From contig NZ_JBBPCO010000006.1 in the NCBI RefSeq assembly GCF_038070005.1, positions 107,456 to 171,455 of the forward strand: DNA of 64,000 bases, given 5' to 3'. The position numbers and the translations under genes are program-made. Positions 50,023 to 58,124 of this stretch are shown here, one piece after another (the stretch's first letter is position 1; every line of letters starts with the position of its first letter). The DNA comes from Thermithiobacillus plumbiphilus. GTDB lineage: Bacteria > Pseudomonadota > Gammaproteobacteria > Acidithiobacillales > Thermithiobacillaceae. The notes under the pieces are model-generated. The model was given only the letters and a program-made list of their open reading frames with translations. It did no database searches and was not told where the DNA came from.

Positions 50023-51717
50023 TTGAGCAAACTGCAAATCCAGGTTGGGCAGCATAGCGAAGCAGGCCCGCGGCCGCGCAACGAGGACCGCTTCGGGGTG
50101 GTGACGCCCGAGGGCGCGGTACTCGCGGCCAAGGGCGCGCTGCTGGCGGTGGCCGATGGGGTCGGTGGGGCGGCTGGCGGCCTGGAGGCGGCGCGCTATA
50201 CAGTGCGTGGGCTGATGGCGGATTATTATGCCACGCCCGATACCTGGCCGGTGAGCCGCTCTTTGCAGGCAGTGCTGGAAGCGGTGAACGCCTGGGTGCA
50301 TGCCGAAGGGCGCAAACGCCGCGAGCTGGCCGGCATGGCCTGTACCCTGAGCGCCCTGGTGCTCAAGGGCCGGCGCTTTCATGTCGCTCACGTCGGTGAT
50401 TCGCGTATCTACCGGCTGCGCGGCGAGCAGTTCGAAACCCTGACCACGGACCACGTCTGGGACCGCCCGGATCTGCGCCATGTGCTGACCCGGGCGGTGG
50501 GCCTGGAAAGCCATCTGCCGCTGGATTACCGCGAGGGTGATCTGGCCGAGGGTGATCGCTTTCTCATCCTCTCCGATGGCGTCTGGGGGGCACTGACGGA
50601 CTTGGAGATGCATCAGTTGCTCCTGCTGCATGAGGAGCCTGAGGGACTGGCGCGTGCCCTGGTGCGCGCCGCCCTGAATGCCGGCGGCCAGGACAATGCC
50701 ACCGCCGTGGTAGTACGGGTGGCGTCGCTGCCGGCCGAGGGTCTGGATGATCTCTGGGGCGAGACCCGCGAATTGCCCCTGCCCCCCGCGCTCAAACCGG
50801 GCCAGGTGCTGGATGACTTCGAGATCGAGACGGTGCTGCATCGCGGCAACATGGCCTGGATCTATCAGGCCCGCGACCGCCAGAGCCGGCGTCAGGTGCT
50901 GCTCAAGGCGCCGAGCCCCCTGCGCGCGGAAGACCCGCAGACCCGTGAAGGCTTTCTGCGCGAGGAATGGCTCGGCAAACGGGTGCTGAGTCCGCATGTC
51001 GCGCAGGTCCTGCCGGTCGATCCCGCCCGGCGCAGCGCGCTCTATTACGTCATGGCACAGCATCCCGGCAGCACCCTGGCCGAGCGGCTCGATGCCGGCC
51101 AGCACTTCGGGATACCCGAGGTGATCGAGCTCGGCCGTCAGCTCCTGAGCGGATTGGGTGCCCTGCACCGGCTGGAGGTGCTGCACCGCGACATCAAGCC
51201 CGAGAACCTGCTCCTGAGCGAGGAAGGCCAGCTTCGGATTCTGGATCTGGGCGTGGCGCGCAGCGCTGTGCTGGGCGAAGCCTCTGCCAATCCCGGGACG
51301 CCGAGCTACATGGCGCCGGAGCGCTTCAGCGGCAGTCCGGCCAGCGTGGCCGGTGATCTCTATGCCGTGGGTGTGACGCTCTATCATCTGCTGACCCGCC
51401 GCTATCCCTATGGCGAGATCGAGCCCTTCCAGCACCCGAACTTTCGCGAACCCACCCCTGCCTCCCGCTTTCGCCCCGAGATTCCGGCCTGGCTGGATCA
51501 GGTGCTGCTGCGCGCCTGTGCCCGCGATCCGGCGGATCGCTTCGAGACCAGTGAGGAATTTGCCCTGGCACTGGCGCGAGGTATGCAGAGTCCGCTGCCG
51601 CCGGTGCGTAGCGAACCCCTGCTCAAGCGTGATCCGGCGGTATTTTGGCGGGGTCTGAGCCTGATGCTCGCGCTCATTTGCGCCCTTTTGCTCTATCTGC
51701 TCATTCTGCGGGGTTGA
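50023..51717 (+). CDS. PP2C phosphatase-Ser/Thr protein kinase fusion
   Basis: A 564-residue protein from a TTG start. The N-terminal ~235 residues are a PP2C phosphatase (PRNEDRFGVV, LLAVADGVGG, HVAHVGDSRIYRL, LILSDGVWG). Residues ~255-520 form a eukaryotic-like kinase: Lys in RRQVLLKAPS, catalytic loop VLHRDIKPENLLL, metal-binding DLG (ILDLGVARS) instead of DFG, and YMAPERF. A C-terminal membrane helix (SLMLALICALLLYLLIL) anchors it. Such fusions are known beside nitrate assimilation transporters, but their substrates are not established. It follows narK by three bases, so it belongs to the ANTAR-controlled unit. Confidence 0.88.
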   Translation: MSKLQIQVGQHSEAGPRPRNEDRFGVVTPEGAVLAAKGALLAVADGVGGAAGGLEAARYTVRGLMADYYATPDTWPVSRSLQAVLEAVNAWVHAEGRKRRELAGMACTLSALVLKGRRFHVAHVGDSRIYRLRGEQFETLTTDHVWDRPDLRHVLTRAVGLESHLPLDYREGDLAEGDRFLILSDGVWGALTDLEMHQLLLLHEEPEGLARALVRAALNAGGQDNATAVVVRVASLPAEGLDDLWGETRELPLPPALKPGQVLDDFEIETVLHRGNMAWIYQARDRQSRRQVLLKAPSPLRAEDPQTREGFLREEWLGKRVLSPHVAQVLPVDPARRSALYYVMAQHPGSTLAERLDAGQHFGIPEVIELGRQLLSGLGALHRLEVLHRDIKPENLLLSEEGQLRILDLGVARSAVLGEASANPGTPSYMAPERFSGSPASVAGDLYAVGVTLYHLLTRRYPYGEIEPFQHPNFREPTPASRFRPEIPAWLDQVLLRACARDPADRFETSEEFALALARGMQSPLPPVRSEPLLKRDPAVFWRGLSLMLALICALLLYLLILRG

Positions 51718-51810
51718 AATCAAACGTTTCTTGGCATTTTGCAAATTGCTCGGCTAATATTGGTGTATATCCGACTTTGGTCGTGCTTTTGTTTGCTGAT
51801 TGGAACTGCC

Positions 51811-52785
51811 ATGTCCTCATCCCGCCCCACTCCCGGCTCTCCCGATCTGATATCCACGCGTGAGGAAAATGCCGAGCGCCTGAGCCTGGCCTTGGAGGCG
51901 GCGCGGCTGGGGATGTGGGACTGGGACATCGAGAGCGGCAAGGTCTTTGTCAGCCAGGACTGGAGCGGCATTCTTGGTTACGGCCCGGACGAATCGGTCC
52001 TGCATGACCAGACCTGGCACGGTTTCATCCACCCCGAGGACCTGCCACGGGTGCTTGAGGAGGTGGAGGCTCATCTACGTGGAGATAGTCCTTGCTACGA
52101 GGCGGAATACCGCCTGCTGGAAAAGTCCGGGGAGTGGCGCTGGATTCAGGACCGTGGCCGGATCACTGCCCGCGATGCGGCGGGCCTTCCCTTGCGCATG
52201 ACCGGCGTGCATCAGGATGTCACCGAGCGCAAGGCTGCCGAGGAACGCATCCTTTTTCTGGCCCAGCATGATGCCCTGACCGGCCTGCCCAACCGGGTAC
52301 TGCTGTATGATCGCCTGCAACAGGCCCTGGCGCGCGCCGTGCGCCGGCGTGGGACTTTCGCGGTGCTCTTCATCGATCTCGATGGCTTCAAGACCATCAA
52401 TGACCAGCATGGCCATGCCGTGGGTGACCTCTTCCTGCAACAGGTCGCCCTGCGTCTTACTGGTGCCTTGCGTGCCGCCGATACCGTCAGCCGGCTCGGC
52501 GGCGATGAGTTCATCGTCCTGCTCGATGAGCTGACCCGGCCCGAAGATGCTGCCTTGGTAGCGCAAAAACTCATCCGGGAACTGTCCTGCCCCTGTATCC
52601 TGGAGGGCAAGGCGCTTGGTAGTACGCCATCCATCGGCATCAGTTGTTTTCCCGATGATGGCGCAGACCCCGAAGCCCTGATCCAGTGCGCCGACCAGGC
52701 CATGTATCGCGCCAAGGCCGCCGGTCCCGGCCGCTTTGAGGCATATGCCGGCACGGTTCAGGACAGCCGCGCCAGAAGCTGCTGA
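51811..52785 (+). CDS. PAS-GGDEF diguanylate cyclase
   Basis: A 324-residue soluble protein from the ATG at 51811; a TTG at 51739 would add 24 residues. A PAS domain with PAC tail occupies ~20-140 (ARLGMWDWDIESGKVFVSQD, EYRLLEKSGEWRWIQDRGR). The GGDEF domain has DALTGLPNRVLLYDRL, an intact RLGGDEF and an RxxD inhibitory site (RAAD). It is the fourth cyclic-di-GMP synthase in the window and sits directly after the kinase fusion in the same direction, perhaps in the same transcript. Confidence 0.85.
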   Translation: MSSSRPTPGSPDLISTREENAERLSLALEAARLGMWDWDIESGKVFVSQDWSGILGYGPDESVLHDQTWHGFIHPEDLPRVLEEVEAHLRGDSPCYEAEYRLLEKSGEWRWIQDRGRITARDAAGLPLRMTGVHQDVTERKAAEERILFLAQHDALTGLPNRVLLYDRLQQALARAVRRRGTFAVLFIDLDGFKTINDQHGHAVGDLFLQQVALRLTGALRAADTVSRLGGDEFIVLLDELTRPEDAALVAQKLIRELSCPCILEGKALGSTPSIGISCFPDDGADPEALIQCADQAMYRAKAAGPGRFEAYAGTVQDSRARSC

Positions 52786-52885
52786 GCTGCCCCGCATTGG
52801 TGCAACGCTGGCCGCCATCGTCTCATTTTCGTGCGTAATCCCTTTTCCAAGCCATCTTTCCTTCGTTTTGCTTGCTATTTATGCC

Positions 52886-52901
52886 TGGCACGACCTTTGC
52901 T
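52886..52901 (+). promoter_or_regulatory. Sigma-54 promoter of the nrtA-like gene
   Basis: TGGCACGACCTTTGCT is a perfect -24/-12 consensus (GG 52887-52888, GC 52899-52900). Upstream are a TTGGTGCAA half-site (52797-52805) and CATCTTTCCTTCGTT (52853-52867), a 15-mer also found before cynA (59768-59782). Confidence 0.85.
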
Positions 52902-52914
52902 GATAGCTGATTGA

Positions 52915-52988
52915 CGGGCCAAAGCCGGCCTGCCAAATGAAAAAGGACAAAGGCGTCCTCCCGGTATTTGCCGGGTGGACGCTTTTTT
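52915..52988 (+). promoter_or_regulatory. ANTAR-responsive leader with overlapping terminator before nrtA
   Basis: P1 (52915-52932): CGGGCC, hexaloop AAAGCC, GGCCTG. P2 (52944-52959): AGGAC, hexaloop AAAGGC, GTCCT. Both loops have A at position 1 and G at 4, and the hairpins are 11 bases apart, as in known ANTAR targets. The terminator uses GCGTCC (52953-52958) paired with GGACGC (52977-52982), an inner CCCGG/CCGGG stem, and six T (52983-52988). Its 5' arm contains the P2 loop end and 3' arm, so P2 and terminator are mutually exclusive. Promoter start is expected near 52913, so the whole leader is transcribed. Confidence 0.88.
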
Positions 52989-53016
52989 GTGCGAAATTCG
53001 ACGGGAGAAGCTGGGC

Positions 53017-54291
53017 ATGGATGAAACCAAACAGGAGCAGTTGGAACAGGATGCAATGAACCGGCGCGATTCCATGAAGCGCGGCAGCAGTCTGGTGGGT
53101 GCGGCGGACATCCTGACTCTGGTGCCCCCAGCAGTGCGTAGCAATGCCTGGGCGGCGGGTTCGGATGCCCCGGAAAAGCCCAACATCACGGTCGGCTTCA
53201 TTCCCCTGACCGACTGCGCCAGCGTGGTCATGGCCCATGAACTGGGCCTGGACAGAAAATACGGCCTCAAACTGAGCGCCTCCAAGGAAGCGAGTTGGGC
53301 GGCGATGCGCGACAAGCTGGTGCTGGGCCAGATCGATGCCGCGCATGTGCTCTATGGCCTGGTCTATGGCCTGCAGCTCGGCATCGGTGGCCAGAAGAAG
53401 GACATGGCAGTGCTGATGGGCCTGAATCACAACGGCCAGGCCATCACGCTGTCGCAGCAGCTGCGCGAAAAGGGTGTGACCAACGGCCAGCAGCTCGCAG
53501 CCTTGATCAAAAAAGAATCCCGCGATTACACCTTCGCCCAGACCTTCCCCACCGGCACCCATGCCATGTGGCTGTACTACTGGCTGGCGGCCTACGGCAT
53601 CAATCCCTTCAGCGAGGTCAAGACCATCACCGTGCCGCCGCCGCAGATGGTAGCCAATATGCGCGTCGGCAACATGGATGGCTTCTGCGTGGGCGAGCCC
53701 TGGAATGCGCGCGCCATCCAGGACCGTGTCGGCTTTACCGCCACCACGACGCAAAGCATCTGGAAGGATCATCCCGAGAAGGTGCTCGGCACCACCCTCG
53801 CCTTCGTGCAGCAGTATCCCAATACCAGCCGGGCGATGATGCGGGCGGTGCTGGAGGCCTCCAGATACATCGATGCCACGGCAAATCGCGGCAAGGTGGC
53901 GAAGATCATTGCCAGCAAGGCCTACGTCAATGCCCCGGTACCGGTGGTCGAGGGCCGTATGCTCGGCGTCTATGAGAATGGGCTCGGGCAGAAGTGGACG
54001 GACCCTAACACCATGAAGTTCTATCAGGACGGCCAGGTGAATTTCCCCTACCTCTCGCATGGCGTCTGGTTCCTGACCCAGTTCCGCCGCTGGGGACTTT
54101 TGAAGCAGGACATCGACTATCTCGCCGTGGCGCGCCAGGTCAATCAGGTTGCGCTCTATACGGAGGTGGCGCGCAGCCTCAACATCCCCGTGCCTTCCAG
54201 TCCCTTGAAGACCGAAAAGCTCTTTGACGGCAAGATCTTCGATCCGAACCAGGCGGCGGCTTACGCCAGAAGCTTCAAGGTGCATGCCTGA
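53017..54291 (+). CDS. NrtA/NasF-like nitrate-type binding protein, possible NasS
   Basis: A 424-residue protein from the ATG at 53017 (GGGAG upstream; 53056 is an alternative). The fold is that of NrtA/SsuA binding proteins: NITVGFIPLTDCASVVMAHE, TFPTGTHAMWLYYWLAAYGI, VPPPQMVANMRVGNMDGFCV, GEPWNARA. The N-terminus resembles a Tat signal (NRRDSMKRGSSLVGAADILT) but lacks the usual hydrophobic residues after RR and has an Asp in the core, so export is doubtful. The permease that should follow is only a fragment. With an ANTAR leader and a NasT in the region, a cytoplasmic NasS-like sensor role is plausible. A periplasmic binding protein is the alternative. Confidence 0.8.
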   Translation: MDETKQEQLEQDAMNRRDSMKRGSSLVGAADILTLVPPAVRSNAWAAGSDAPEKPNITVGFIPLTDCASVVMAHELGLDRKYGLKLSASKEASWAAMRDKLVLGQIDAAHVLYGLVYGLQLGIGGQKKDMAVLMGLNHNGQAITLSQQLREKGVTNGQQLAALIKKESRDYTFAQTFPTGTHAMWLYYWLAAYGINPFSEVKTITVPPPQMVANMRVGNMDGFCVGEPWNARAIQDRVGFTATTTQSIWKDHPEKVLGTTLAFVQQYPNTSRAMMRAVLEASRYIDATANRGKVAKIIASKAYVNAPVPVVEGRMLGVYENGLGQKWTDPNTMKFYQDGQVNFPYLSHGVWFLTQFRRWGLLKQDIDYLAVARQVNQVALYTEVARSLNIPVPSSPLKTEKLFDGKIFDPNQAAAYARSFKVHA

Positions 54292-54309
54292 ATCCTGCCG
54301 GGCAGGACC

Positions 54310-54390
54310 TGGCTGCTCATCGGGCTCGCCGTATTCAAGGCCGCCGACCCTTCCGCCATCTTCGTGATCTGCTCGATTATCAGCGGCACG
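54310..54390 (+). pseudogene. Fragment of an NrtB-type nitrate permease gene
   Basis: Directly after the NrtA-like gene one frame reads WLLIGLAVFKAADPSAIFVI followed by CSII. This matches the cytoplasmic-loop region of NrtB permeases (compare WMPLALYIIKDSSTSAIFVI in the permease at 61354). There is no start region and the similarity ends within about 30 codons, where the convergent reductase gene begins. The rest of the permease and the ATPase gene have been lost. Confidence 0.65.
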
Positions 54391-54407
54391 TACGTCCGGC
54401 GGTCTGA

Positions 54408-55559
54408 TTACATCCAGGCCGGAATCCGTGCCGCGAGCTGGCGTTTTGCCTCGCAGGCCCTACCGGACAGCGCGAAACCCACCAGTTGCCCCTGGGCATC
54501 GACAAAATCAAAACGCATGCCGTCAGGGTTGGTTTCGATTGCCCGCCAGGTCCCGTTCTGGCCCGTCAGGGGCGGAACCACCACGATCGGACAAGCGGGG
54601 GTTTTCAGGATGATGGGCAGGGCTGGCAGGCTCAGGGCGCGGGGTGTGCCGCTCAGGGTGGCTGCGAGCGCGCGTGCCTGATGCATCAACGGCAGGACAA
54701 ATGGCAGTACCTGGCCGTCGACCTCGGCGCAGTCACCCAGCGCAAAGATTTGCGGATCCTCGGTGGCCAGGAAACGGTTCACCCGGATCCCCTTACCCGT
54801 TTCCAGGCCACAATCGCGCGCCAGTTCAAGCCTGGGGCGCAAGCCGGTAGCCCAGAGCAAGAGGTCGGCCTCGATCCGCTCGCCGCTGCCAAGCGCCACC
54901 TCGATTCCGGTCGCGACTTGATTGATGCTCTGAACCTTTGTCCGGCAATGCATGCGCACACCGACCCCTTGCAGGGCCTTTTGCAAATGTTCCGCCAAGG
55001 GCGTCGGGATCAGTCTGCCGAGGATGTGCTCGCCGGATTCCAGCAGGGTAACGGCATGTCCCGTTGCCGCCAGATCATTCGCGAATTCGCAGCCGACCAG
55101 ACCGGCGCCTATGATCAGCACGCGTTTGCCCGGACTGAGAGCGCCCCGAAAGCGGCGATAGTCGTCGAGATGGTTGATGGCAAAACCGCTGCTACCGGCT
55201 GCAGCGGCCTGATCCGCGCCCCCCGCTTCCGCGCCGACAGCCAGCACCAGCGCTCCATAATCAAGCGCGCCAGCACTGGTCAGCAGACGTTTGGCGCCGC
55301 GATCGATGGCGATCACCTGACAATGGGACAGAACCCTGATGTTCAGGGCTTTCGCTTGTTCCTGCGCGGTATTCCTTACCAGGGCCTCGGGTGTGATGCG
55401 CTGATCCAATGCATTGGACAGCATGGGTTTCGAGTAGTAATCCCCGCTGTCCGCGCTGACGAGCGTCACGGGGCGCACTGGATCAAGTTTGCGCAGTTCC
55501 CTGGCCACGGTGTAAGCGGCGAGCCCGCCGCCCACGATCACAACGGGGCGCGTATGCAT
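54408..55559 (-). CDS. rubB: Rubredoxin-NAD(+) reductase
   Basis: A 383-residue FAD/NAD(P) oxidoreductase. FAD loop VVIVGGGLAAYTVARELRKL, NAD loop VLIIGAGLVGCEFANDLAA, and the C-terminal FAD contact IFALGDCAEVDG. It lies three bases after a rubredoxin gene, so electron transfer from NAD(P)H to that rubredoxin is the natural assignment. It is the last gene of a five-gene minus-strand cluster and converges on the nrtB fragment. Confidence 0.85.
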   Translation of the reverse strand: MHTRPVVIVGGGLAAYTVARELRKLDPVRPVTLVSADSGDYYSKPMLSNALDQRITPEALVRNTAQEQAKALNIRVLSHCQVIAIDRGAKRLLTSAGALDYGALVLAVGAEAGGADQAAAAGSSGFAINHLDDYRRFRGALSPGKRVLIIGAGLVGCEFANDLAATGHAVTLLESGEHILGRLIPTPLAEHLQKALQGVGVRMHCRTKVQSINQVATGIEVALGSGERIEADLLLWATGLRPRLELARDCGLETGKGIRVNRFLATEDPQIFALGDCAEVDGQVLPFVLPLMHQARALAATLSGTPRALSLPALPIILKTPACPIVVVPPLTGQNGTWRAIETNPDGMRFDFVDAQGQLVGFALSGRACEAKRQLAARIPAWM

Positions 55560-55562
55560 GGT

Positions 55563-55760
55563 CTAGCCCTGATAAAGTTCGAAGTCATTTTTGCCGACTC
55601 CGCAGTCCGGGCATGCCCAGTCGTCGGGCAGATCCTCGAAGCGCGTGCCAGCCGGAATGCCTTCCTCGGGCCAGCCCAGCGCTTCGTCATAGACCAGATC
55701 GCAGACAACGCAGATCCATGTACGGGTGGTAGGACTCGTTTGTTGGGCTGCTGCATTCAT
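55563..55760 (-). CDS. rubA: Rubredoxin
   Basis: A 65-residue one-iron protein. The two cysteine knuckles [10 protein letters not shown] and [10 protein letters not shown] flank the conserved [20 protein letters not shown]. It carries electrons one at a time from the reductase to an oxidase or oxygenase, perhaps the flavoprotein in the same cluster. Overlaps the DUF302 gene by four bases. Confidence 0.93.
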   Translation of the reverse strand: MNAAAQQTSPTTRTWICVVCDLVYDEALGWPEEGIPAGTRFEDLPDDWACPDCGVGKNDFELYQG

Positions 55761-56170
55761 AAGATCTCCTTCCGCGCGGTGAGCGTTTCGATGATTTGCT
55801 GAAAGATGGCATCCAATTCCGCGGCGAGGGCATCCAGTGCGGGATTGGCGTAAGGCGCGAAGACCCGCGACGGCCAGCGCCAGGCGACGACCGTCTCGTC
55901 TTCCGCCGCATAGACGTGAATGCGCAAGGGGATGTCGATACCCGCCGATTTCTCGGCCGCCCAGACACGCACTGCGAAATCCGGGCGGAATACCTCGAGG
56001 ATCTGATCCGGGGCGACGATGAGGCCGCGCTTGGCGGCATTGGCTTGTCCGTTGATGTGCGCGACCAGTCCCATGGGCACGGCGGCGATAGCATCCTGCA
56101 GCCGCTGGATCGTGTCTTCGACATTGCCCAGCACCGTAAGCGCTTCCAGTTGACCGGGGCTGTTCATCAT
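55757..56170 (-). CDS. DUF302 family protein
   Basis: A 137-residue protein started at [11 protein letters not shown] (ATG 56170, overlapping the upstream stop as ATGA); the open frame continues far upstream but is a shadow. DUF302 features: [50 protein letters not shown]. The family is widespread, often near redox genes, with no settled function. Translationally coupled on both sides. Confidence 0.8.
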   Translation of the reverse strand: MMNSPGQLEALTVLGNVEDTIQRLQDAIAAVPMGLVAHINGQANAAKRGLIVAPDQILEVFRPDFAVRVWAAEKSAGIDIPLRIHVYAAEDETVVAWRWPSRVFAPYANPALDALAAELDAIFQQIIETLTARKEIL

Positions 56171-57342
56171 GCCACCCCGCTGCTTGCCAGATCCTGGCCT
56201 GTGAGCGCGTGCAGTTCCTTTTTGAGGTGCTTGAGGGCGGGTGACACGATGGCGACGAAATAGGCTTCCCGCAGGCGGCGCTGTGCGGGGTTGCGCAACA
56301 GGTATCCCTTGGCGCCCATGTGCAGCATGGCGGCCTGCGCGGCGCGCAGGGCGAGCTCCGATCCGGCGATGCGCAGCTCCAGGATTTCCATTACCCCGCC
56401 GCCATCCCGTTGCCGGTCGATTTGGCGCGCCAGGGCATAGGTGCGCTGTCTGGCCAAGATCAGTGCCGCCTCGATATCCTCCACCTGATCGTCGAGATAG
56501 CGGTTCACGTGATAGAGCTTGGTGTTCGCCTCTTTCATGAGCTGTACGCAAGCCTTCGCCAAACCAAGACCCATGCCCATCTGGGCGAGAATGAGGCCGC
56601 CACGAATGCGGTTGAAATAGGCCTCGAAATGCTCAGGCTCGCAAATGACCATCTCTTGCGGCAGGAACACGTCCTGAAACTGGCATGCCATGGTGGCCGT
56701 GCCTTCAAGCGCCACGAAATGGGCATTCTGACGCAGGGTGAGCCCCTCTGCATCACCCCTGACCAGGCCCATCAGGGTAGTGTTGCCGCCGTCCAGGGTT
56801 GCAGCGATGGCAAAGACGTGATCACGGCCGATATTGGATACCCAGGGTAGCGTGCCATTGATCCGGTACCCGCCGGGCACGGCGCGGGCATTGAGCCGCA
56901 ATGCCTCGATACCGGAGCGGGATTTCAGCAGATTGGACAGCGCGGTGCCGCCGATCAGCGCACCCTTGCAGAGTTTGGGCAGGATTTCATGTTTCAAAAA
57001 AGGGTTGTCACTGTTGTCCAGATACCAGACGCAACTGCTCTGGCACCAGATCAGGAAACCTGTGGAGAGACATTCCCCGGACACGGCCTCCATCTGGGCG
57101 ATCACGCTGCCGAGGCCTTCGCCGGTTCCGCCGAATGCCGGCGAGACAGCGCCACCGAAGCCCTGTGTTTCGCCCAGCCGGCGCAGGAAGATCTCCGGAT
57201 AATGCCCCTTGAGATCAATGTCCATGACCTGCGGTGCCAGCTCCTCCGAGATGAGCCGGGCAAGGGACATCGACGTGTCGCTGGCCCTCGGCTTCGCCCA
57301 AGGCTGTGTGGATGACGGGGCATTTGTGGCTTCGCTTAACAT
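56167..57342 (-). CDS. Acyl-CoA dehydrogenase-like flavoprotein of unknown substrate
   Basis: A 391-residue protein from the ATG with CAAGGAG upstream. The acyl-CoA dehydrogenase fold is clear: [73 protein letters not shown] C-terminal helix. The YEGT motif bearing the catalytic Glu of medium-chain dehydrogenases is absent (the region reads [10 protein letters not shown]). A different reaction is therefore likely, as in the flavin monooxygenases and nitroalkane oxidases of this superfamily. Its neighbours, rubredoxin and reductase, could supply electrons. Substrate unknown. Confidence 0.78.
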   Translation of the reverse strand: MLSEATNAPSSTQPWAKPRASDTSMSLARLISEELAPQVMDIDLKGHYPEIFLRRLGETQGFGGAVSPAFGGTGEGLGSVIAQMEAVSGECLSTGFLIWCQSSCVWYLDNSDNPFLKHEILPKLCKGALIGGTALSNLLKSRSGIEALRLNARAVPGGYRINGTLPWVSNIGRDHVFAIAATLDGGNTTLMGLVRGDAEGLTLRQNAHFVALEGTATMACQFQDVFLPQEMVICEPEHFEAYFNRIRGGLILAQMGMGLGLAKACVQLMKEANTKLYHVNRYLDDQVEDIEAALILARQRTYALARQIDRQRDGGGVMEILELRIAGSELALRAAQAAMLHMGAKGYLLRNPAQRRLREAYFVAIVSPALKHLKKELHALTGQDLASSGVA

Positions 57343-57398
57343 GACTTTCTCCTTGCGTGGTGGAGAGCCAGTCATTCCCTGGCTCTCGCTATCCGGTG

Positions 57399-57938
57399 TC
57401 AGGCGAGGCCCACTTCCACGCTGACGGGGTTACGCAGCGTGTTGGCGACTGGCGACCAGGCATTGGCGTGCGACACCAGATCCTCTAGTTCCTCCCGGGA
57501 GGCATCACCTTCCAGATGCACCCGCACCCGGATATCCGTGAAGCCGAGCCGCTTGTCGGACAGATCCCCGACGCCCCAGACCGCGGTTACGTTGATATCA
57601 CCCTCCAGTTCCAGCTCCAGCCGGGACAGGGCGATGCCGCGCGCCACCGCGTTCGCGTGCAGCCCCACCGAGAGGCAGGAACCCAGGGCCGCCAGTACTG
57701 CTTCGGAGGGATTCGGCGCGGTATCGTCGCCGAGCAGGTGCGGCGGCTCATCGATGATGTGGGCGGGCAGGTTGCGCACGAAGGTGAGATTGCGGAATTT
57801 CCCTTCGCAGACGGTTTTTGCCTTCAGGGTAACGACGGCTGCCGGGTTGGCCTTGCCCTTGCTGGACAATGCTTGCAGCCCCTGGGCATCAATGGGTGTA
57901 AGCGCAAGGTGCTTTCTTAAAACGTTCAACTCTGACAT
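57399..57938 (-). CDS. OsmC-family protein
   Basis: A 179-residue protein started at MSELNVLRKHLALTP (CGAGGAG upstream). The OsmC/YhfA fold shows NPSEAVLAALGSCLSVGLHA, with the reactive Cys, and a second Cys in TVCEGKF. OsmC proteins usually reduce organic hydroperoxides through two cysteines, but related ones act in sulfur or thiol chemistry. First gene of the minus-strand redox cluster behind a sigma-54 promoter. Confidence 0.85.
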   Translation of the reverse strand: MSELNVLRKHLALTPIDAQGLQALSSKGKANPAAVVTLKAKTVCEGKFRNLTFVRNLPAHIIDEPPHLLGDDTAPNPSEAVLAALGSCLSVGLHANAVARGIALSRLELELEGDINVTAVWGVGDLSDKRLGFTDIRVRVHLEGDASREELEDLVSHANAWSPVANTLRNPVSVEVGLA

Positions 57939-57982
57939 TGGGTGTTCTCCTCGAAGGATGCGTGATAGGGCATCTCTCCAGG

Positions 57983-57998
57983 AGCAATTCACATGCCA
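57983..57998 (-). promoter_or_regulatory. Sigma-54 promoter of the OsmC-rubredoxin cluster
   Basis: On the minus strand TGGCATGTGAATTGCT matches the -24/-12 consensus, with GG and GC correctly spaced. The OsmC start codon lies 45 bases downstream. Confidence 0.7.
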
Positions 57999-58072
57999 AG
58001 GCGGAAAATGGCAATCAAGTGTTTGTAAATTAACTGAAAATTTGGAATTGTCTGGTACGCGGACACTTGCTG

Positions 58073-58089
58073 GTGAACAAATTGTTCAC
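58073..58089. promoter_or_regulatory. Palindrome between the OsmC promoter and the activator gene
   Basis: GTGAACAAATTGTTCAC is a perfect 17-base palindrome, 75 bases upstream of the OsmC-cluster promoter. Its 10-mer GAACAAATTG recurs at 59740-59749 in the cynA/activator intergenic region. Candidate binding site of the NifA-like activator. Confidence 0.5.
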
Positions 58090-58124
58090 AATTTGAAAGG
58101 GGGGCGGTGCTGGCACGGCGCCCC

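Noticed and set aside
49501..51744. A 747-codon open frame opposite narK and the PP2C-kinase gene.
   Set aside because: Spans two unrelated real genes on the other strand and gives a His/Gln/Ala-rich product typical of shadows.
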